Source: Planctomycetota bacterium
Lineage (GTDB): Bacteria; Planctomycetota; MHYJ01; JACPRB01
NCBI GenBank assembly: GCA_016200125.1
Contig: JACQFK010000621.1
Span: 1-7,403 of the forward strand
Reading direction: 5' to 3'
Length of the DNA: 7,403 bases
Part shown: piece after piece, positions 4,997 to 7,403 of the stretch
Layout of the letters: each line of letters opens with the position of its first letter
Position numbering within the stretch: position 1 is the first letter of the stretch
The notes under the pieces: model-generated
Told to the model about the DNA's origin: nothing
The model's database searches: none
The model's input: only the letters and a program-made list of their open reading frames with translations
Made by a program: the position numbers and the translations under genes

Positions 4997-7051
4997 TTAA
5001 GGCGAGTAGGTGTAGACGTTCGCCTCCCAGGGGACGAAGTCGTCTTCGAAGTCGCGGCCCCTGCCGAGCGCCTTGCCGGTCCGCTCGTTGCGGAGGTCGG
5101 CGACGGGCTTGGCGAACTTGAGCTTCAGCTTCAGCGAGCCGCGGGCCATCTCCTCGTTGGTCTCGCCGAATTCGTCGGTCGAGGCGCGGCGGTCGACGTT
5201 GCGGACGAGGCAGAGCGTCATCCGGTCGCCGTTCTTCCAGAAGATCGGCTCCGTGCGCGGCAGGTCCAGCGTGACGCGCGGCTCGATGCCCGCCTCCGTC
5301 ATCAGTCCGCGGACCAGGGCGAGCCACTCCGGCGCCTCCCCCTTGGCGCGCTTGAGCAGGTAGCCGGCCGGCGAGAGGTTGAGGTAGATGCCCTTGCCCT
5401 GCCGCGTCAGCGTCCCCAGGCCGCGTTCGAATACGGGCATGCCCTTGAAGAGGTCCGCGCCGTCGACCGCCCAGGATTTCGCGGAGAACGACGGGCCCCG
5501 CTCGGCGTCGGCTTCCGTCAGCGTCTTCCCGCCGAGGATGCCCTTGGACAGGTCCCGCTTCACGCCGAACAGGTCGTCGAGCGCGCCCGCGGGCCGCGAC
5601 TTGCCGTGCTCGTCGAGGATCCCGCAGAGGTGGTCGGCGATCACGGTCCCGCCCGCCGCCGCGAAGCCCCGGATCGCCTTGGCCTCCGCATCCGACAGAC
5701 AGAGTGCGCGGTTCAGCAGGAGCACCTTGTAACCCTGCAGCCCCGCGAGCAGGTGGTCCTGGTGGACGAATTTCGCCTGCAGGCCCAGGTCCTCGAGCGT
5801 CTTGAGCCAGCCGATCCGCGTCAGGTTGCTTGTCGACATCGCGCTCTCCATCGACGAGCTGCGGCGCGGCCAGGTCCCCTTGTGTGTCGCCGCGTCCAGC
5901 GCCCAGGTCGCCTGGATCGACGGATGCGAATAGTAGATCGCGATCGGATCGTGGACGAAGGCGCCGTCGATGATGGCGCGGGAGACCGGACCCTGGACCT
6001 CCTTGAAGGTCGCCGCGTTGGCGGCGATGTAGTCGGCGGGCTTGCCGCCCTTGAACCAGCCGTCGGGCCAGCAGATCACGCCGCGGTTGCCGTGGCAGAG
6101 GTAGTACCAGAGGAACCAGGCGTCGCGCTTCGGGTCCTTGCTCGAGAAGAAGGTCTGGACCCGCGGATGGGCCTGGTCCCAGAAGCTGCGGAGGATCTCG
6201 TTCGTCCCGCCGATGTCGTAGGCCTCGATCCACTGGACGGCCTTCGTGACCTTGCGGTAGTCATATCCGCCGAACGCGCAGGGCATCTGGCCGCCCACGT
6301 AGCCCGCCGGCACGTCGGGATCGATGGCGTTGGCGGTACGGGTCAGCTCGGCGAGCGCGTCCGTCCACTGGGTGTCCATGGCGGAGCGCCAGTCGCACCA
6401 GGGACTGAGATTGATCCGTCCGAGCGCGTCGGGCTTGAGCTGTTCGCGGACGGCCTCGTAGCTCTTCGGCTCCACGGCGTCGAAGCCGGCGTAGGTCGTG
6501 CCGTACTGGGCGTTGAGCTTGTCTATCGTGCCGTACATCGACTCGAGGAACTTCCGATAGGCGGCGACGGCGAGGGGATGTCCGTCGGTCTCGATCGGCG
6601 AGCAGAAGTTGCCCGTGCTGATCTCGTCGTCGAACGCGTAGGCGACCGCCGTGCTTCCCTTGGCGGCCGTGACGTTCTGGGTGAGGATCTTCTTCATGTC
6701 GCGCATGACCTTGGGATCGGCCAGGCTGTTGGGGCGCTCGATGATCTCCTTCTTTCCGCCGAGGCCCTCGGCCCGCTTGCCGAGGTGGAGGAAGCCCTTG
6801 TCGGCGGCGTGGTCGACGTAGTAGGGCCAGCCCGACTCCTTCGCGAAGGCCTGGAGCTTCTGGCTCTGGCGGTCGACGTGGAAGCCGCGGAGATTGAGGG
6901 ACTCGTAGAGCTCCTTGTCGCGGATGACGTCGGTCTGGTACTGCCACACGAGCATCGTGAAGCGGTCCCAGGACTTGGGAGGCGGCGGTTGCTTGAGGGG
7001 CTCCGCCTGGGGCGGAATCGTCAGCAGGAGCAGCAGCAGACCGGTGCGCAT
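4997..7051 (-). CDS. Secreted GH42-like (beta-galactosidase-type) glycoside hydrolase, divergent
   Basis: A 684-residue protein on the minus strand. MRTGLLLLLLTIPPQA (1-16) is a signal peptide, so the protein is exported. Residues ~25-390 look like a TIM barrel related to GH42: it opens FTMLVWQYQTDV, has YAFDDEIS (138-145) with E143 as a candidate acid/base, and then LNAQYGTTYAGFDAVEP (179-195), which mirrors the LN-x-x-WGT segment of GH42 enzymes. Residues ~395-560 resemble the beta-galactosidase trimerisation domain, especially GYKVLLLNRALCLSDAEAKA (440-459) and FAAAGGTVIADHLCGILDEH. The last ~100 residues are strand-rich, like a C-terminal beta domain. I cannot assign the nucleophile with confidence; E286 in GGTNEILRSF is one candidate. 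Substrate is unknown; a galactoside or plant/algal glycan is plausible. The ATG at 7051 is chosen because GGGAGGA (7056-7062) lies just upstream and it starts the signal peptide; the longer in-frame start at 7162 only translates palindromic repeats. The gene is flanked at both ends by those repeats. Confidence 0.85.
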   Translation of the reverse strand: MRTGLLLLLLTIPPQAEPLKQPPPPKSWDRFTMLVWQYQTDVIRDKELYESLNLRGFHVDRQSQKLQAFAKESGWPYYVDHAADKGFLHLGKRAEGLGGKKEIIERPNSLADPKVMRDMKKILTQNVTAAKGSTAVAYAFDDEISTGNFCSPIETDGHPLAVAAYRKFLESMYGTIDKLNAQYGTTYAGFDAVEPKSYEAVREQLKPDALGRINLSPWCDWRSAMDTQWTDALAELTRTANAIDPDVPAGYVGGQMPCAFGGYDYRKVTKAVQWIEAYDIGGTNEILRSFWDQAHPRVQTFFSSKDPKRDAWFLWYYLCHGNRGVICWPDGWFKGGKPADYIAANAATFKEVQGPVSRAIIDGAFVHDPIAIYYSHPSIQATWALDAATHKGTWPRRSSSMESAMSTSNLTRIGWLKTLEDLGLQAKFVHQDHLLAGLQGYKVLLLNRALCLSDAEAKAIRGFAAAGGTVIADHLCGILDEHGKSRPAGALDDLFGVKRDLSKGILGGKTLTEADAERGPSFSAKSWAVDGADLFKGMPVFERGLGTLTRQGKGIYLNLSPAGYLLKRAKGEAPEWLALVRGLMTEAGIEPRVTLDLPRTEPIFWKNGDRMTLCLVRNVDRRASTDEFGETNEEMARGSLKLKLKFAKPVADLRNERTGKALGRGRDFEDDFVPWEANVYTYSP

Positions 7052-7062
7052 GTCGTCCTCCC

Positions 7063-7093
7063 TGCAACGAAACAAACGGTTTGTTTCATTGCA
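7063..7093. repeat. 31-base palindromic unit C, next to the glycosidase-like gene start
   Basis: The arms TGCAACGAAACAAAC and GTTTGTTTCATTGCA surround a single G. They are complementary at 14 of 15 positions; the odd pair becomes a U-G wobble in RNA made from the minus strand, so the minus-strand transcript can form a full 15-bp stem. That hairpin would lie directly upstream of the Shine-Dalgarno sequence (7056-7062) of the minus-strand gene. Compared with units A and B the core is shared, but the outer arms are TGCAAC/GTTGCA instead of TGTCAC/GTGACA. Confidence 0.9.
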
Positions 7094-7108
7094 ACTGGTC
7101 AGGCCACT

Positions 7109-7139
7109 TGAAACGAAACAAACGGTTTGTTTCGTTGCA
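7109..7139. repeat. 31-base palindromic unit D
   Basis: The arms TGAAACGAAACAAAC and GTTTGTTTCGTTGCA surround a single G and are complementary at 14 of 15 positions. It differs from unit C at only two positions (third and twenty-fifth), and is separated from it by 15 bases (7094-7108). Confidence 0.88.
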
Positions 7140-7154
7140 GTTTGTCTTGTTGCA
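7140..7154. repeat. Half unit E of the palindromic family
   Basis: GTTTGTCTTGTTGCA abuts unit D and equals the right arm of a unit whose left arm is missing. Its inner part, GTTTGTCTTGT, is identical to the right arm of unit B some 2.1 kb away, while its outer end, TGCA, matches units C and D. Further copies of its terminal hexamer GTTGCA are at 7134-7139 and 7156-7161. Confidence 0.7.
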
Positions 7155-7172
7155 CGTTGCATGTCCTACAAT
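7142..7172 (+). promoter_or_regulatory. Possible sigma-70-like promoter toward the sigma-factor gene
   Basis: TACAAT at 7167-7172 matches the -10 consensus at five of six positions. A weak -35 candidate, TTGTCT (7142-7147), lies 19 bases upstream, which is longer than ideal, inside half-repeat E. A perfect 12-base palindrome, CCGGGGCCCCGG (7173-7184), lies just at the expected start of transcription. The call rests mostly on the -10 box. I saw no equally good promoter on the minus strand for the glycosidase-like gene. Confidence 0.3.
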
Positions 7173-7208
7173 CCGGGGCCCCGGGAAATCTCAGCGGCGA
7201 TTCAGGGA

Positions 7209-7236
7209 GGGGAAATTTTTTGAAAATTTTGCGTCA
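7209..7236 (+). promoter_or_regulatory. AT-rich element resembling an ECF-type promoter upstream of the sigma-factor gene
   Basis: In GC-rich surroundings, 7211-7230 is strikingly AT-rich. It holds an inverted repeat AAATTTT (7213-7219) and AAAATTT (7223-7229) around TTG. The segment begins with a GGGGAAA block (a GGAA-like -35) and ends in GCGTCA (7231-7236), a CGTC-like -10, with a gap of about 17-18 bases between GGAA and CGTC. This spacing and these motifs fit many ECF sigma promoters, so autoregulation by the downstream gene is a plausible inference. A start near 7243 would place the ATG at 7275 in the leader's reach and leave the ATG at 7239 outside it. Confidence 0.4.
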
Positions 7237-7274
7237 GAATGGAGCGGGAGACCCCGTTGAGGGGTGAGGACTGG

Positions 7275-7403
7275 ATGGAATCGGACTTCGTCAAGAAGCT
7301 CATGGAGCACCGGTCGATGCTCCACAGCTTCGTCTACGCGCTCCTGCGCGACGCCCACCTCACGGAGGACATCCTCCAGGAGGTCGCCGTCGTCCTCTGG
7401 TCC
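7275..7403 (+). CDS. ECF-type RNA polymerase sigma-70 factor (3' partial, N-terminal 43 residues)
   Basis: The frame runs from ATG 7275 off the right edge, giving 43 residues. They match region 2.1-2.2 of ECF sigma factors: a helix FVKKLMEHRSMLHSFVYALL, the acidic turn RDAHLTEDILQEV, then VVLW. The D-x-x-x-x-E-D-I-L-Q-E-V-x-x-V-L-W form, in place of the more common DLVQETFL, is typical of the Rhodopirellula/Verrucomicrobium sigma family found in planctomycetes and verrucomicrobia. Such factors bind core RNA polymerase and direct it to promoters answering envelope or other signals; the signal here is unknown, as any anti-sigma gene would lie outside the window. The start at 7275 is preferred because GAGGA (7266-7270) lies just upstream; an in-frame ATG at 7239 has no ribosome binding site. 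A 5-bp hairpin, ACCCC/GGGGT (7251-7265), lies just before that site. Confidence 0.85.
   Translation, partial: MESDFVKKLMEHRSMLHSFVYALLRDAHLTEDILQEVAVVLWS

Noticed and set aside
4844..7111. Plus-strand open frame of 755 codons opposite the glycosidase-like gene
   Set aside because: It overlaps the protease end, reads through the palindromes, and its translation is low-complexity; the minus strand has a signal peptide and enzyme motifs.
4926..7154. CRISPR array or insertion sequence
   Set aside because: The repeats abut or have a 15-base gap rather than regular spacers, no cas or transposase gene is between them, and no target-site duplication is visible.
7052..7162. Longer start for the glycosidase-like gene at 7162
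   Set aside because: The added 37 residues only translate palindromic repeats (KQTVCF, NETNRLF), lie before a good Shine-Dalgarno, and would bury the signal peptide.
7239..7274. ATG at 7239 as the sigma-factor start
   Set aside because: No ribosome binding site lies before it, it is close to the candidate promoter's -10, and family proteins begin about where 7275 does.

Overview
This is a GC-rich bacterial window, most likely from the Planctomycetota or a related PVC-superphylum lineage. Three things point there. A Tat-exported Gfo/Idh/MocA oxidoreductase sits directly ahead of a HEAT-repeat protein. A large fibronectin-III/putative-Ig surface protein lies upstream. The start of a sigma factor at the right edge resembles the 'Rhodopirellula/Verrucomicrobium' ECF family. 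The taxonomic call is inference from gene types only.

Layout. (1) At 2-958 (+) is the 3' end of a secreted or surface protein with fibronectin-III-like and He_PIG-type Ig modules. (2) At 1003-2226 (+) is a Tat-signal Gfo/Idh/MocA oxidoreductase whose ribosome binding site is buried in a strong hairpin. (3) At 2238-3071 (+) is a HEAT-repeat protein, 11 bases further on and probably co-transcribed. (4) A clear sigma-70-like promoter at 3086-3115 opens a two-gene unit: a small beta-rich putative lipoprotein (3150-3950) and a signal-less trypsin-fold serine protease with an intact His-Asp-Ser triad (3963-4910). (5) At 4997-7051 on the minus strand is a secreted protein resembling GH42-type beta-galactosidases, with a trimerisation-like domain. 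(6) At the right edge, from 7275 (+), is the start of an ECF-type sigma factor gene preceded by an AT-rich, ECF-promoter-like element.

The most unusual structure is a family of 31-base palindromes that flank the minus-strand gene on both sides. Two units abut exactly at 4930-4960 and 4961-4991, between the convergent genes, and together form a roughly 70-base near-perfect palindrome. Two more units (7063-7093 and 7109-7139) plus a half unit (7140-7154) fill the divergent intergenic region. All share the core AAACAAAC-N-GTTTGTTT (with small variations). The outer arms come in two symmetric versions, TGTCAC/GTGACA on the left and TGCAAC/GTTGCA on the right, so both arms have changed together. 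I do not recognise a named family for them.

The second point of interest is the lipoprotein/protease pair. Its gene order and some sequence patterning recall bacterial gasdermin-protease operons, but the gasdermin candidate carries a lipoprotein-type signal peptide while the protease has none. That link is a hypothesis only. The remaining genes look like ordinary planctomycete secreted-polysaccharide and regulatory functions.
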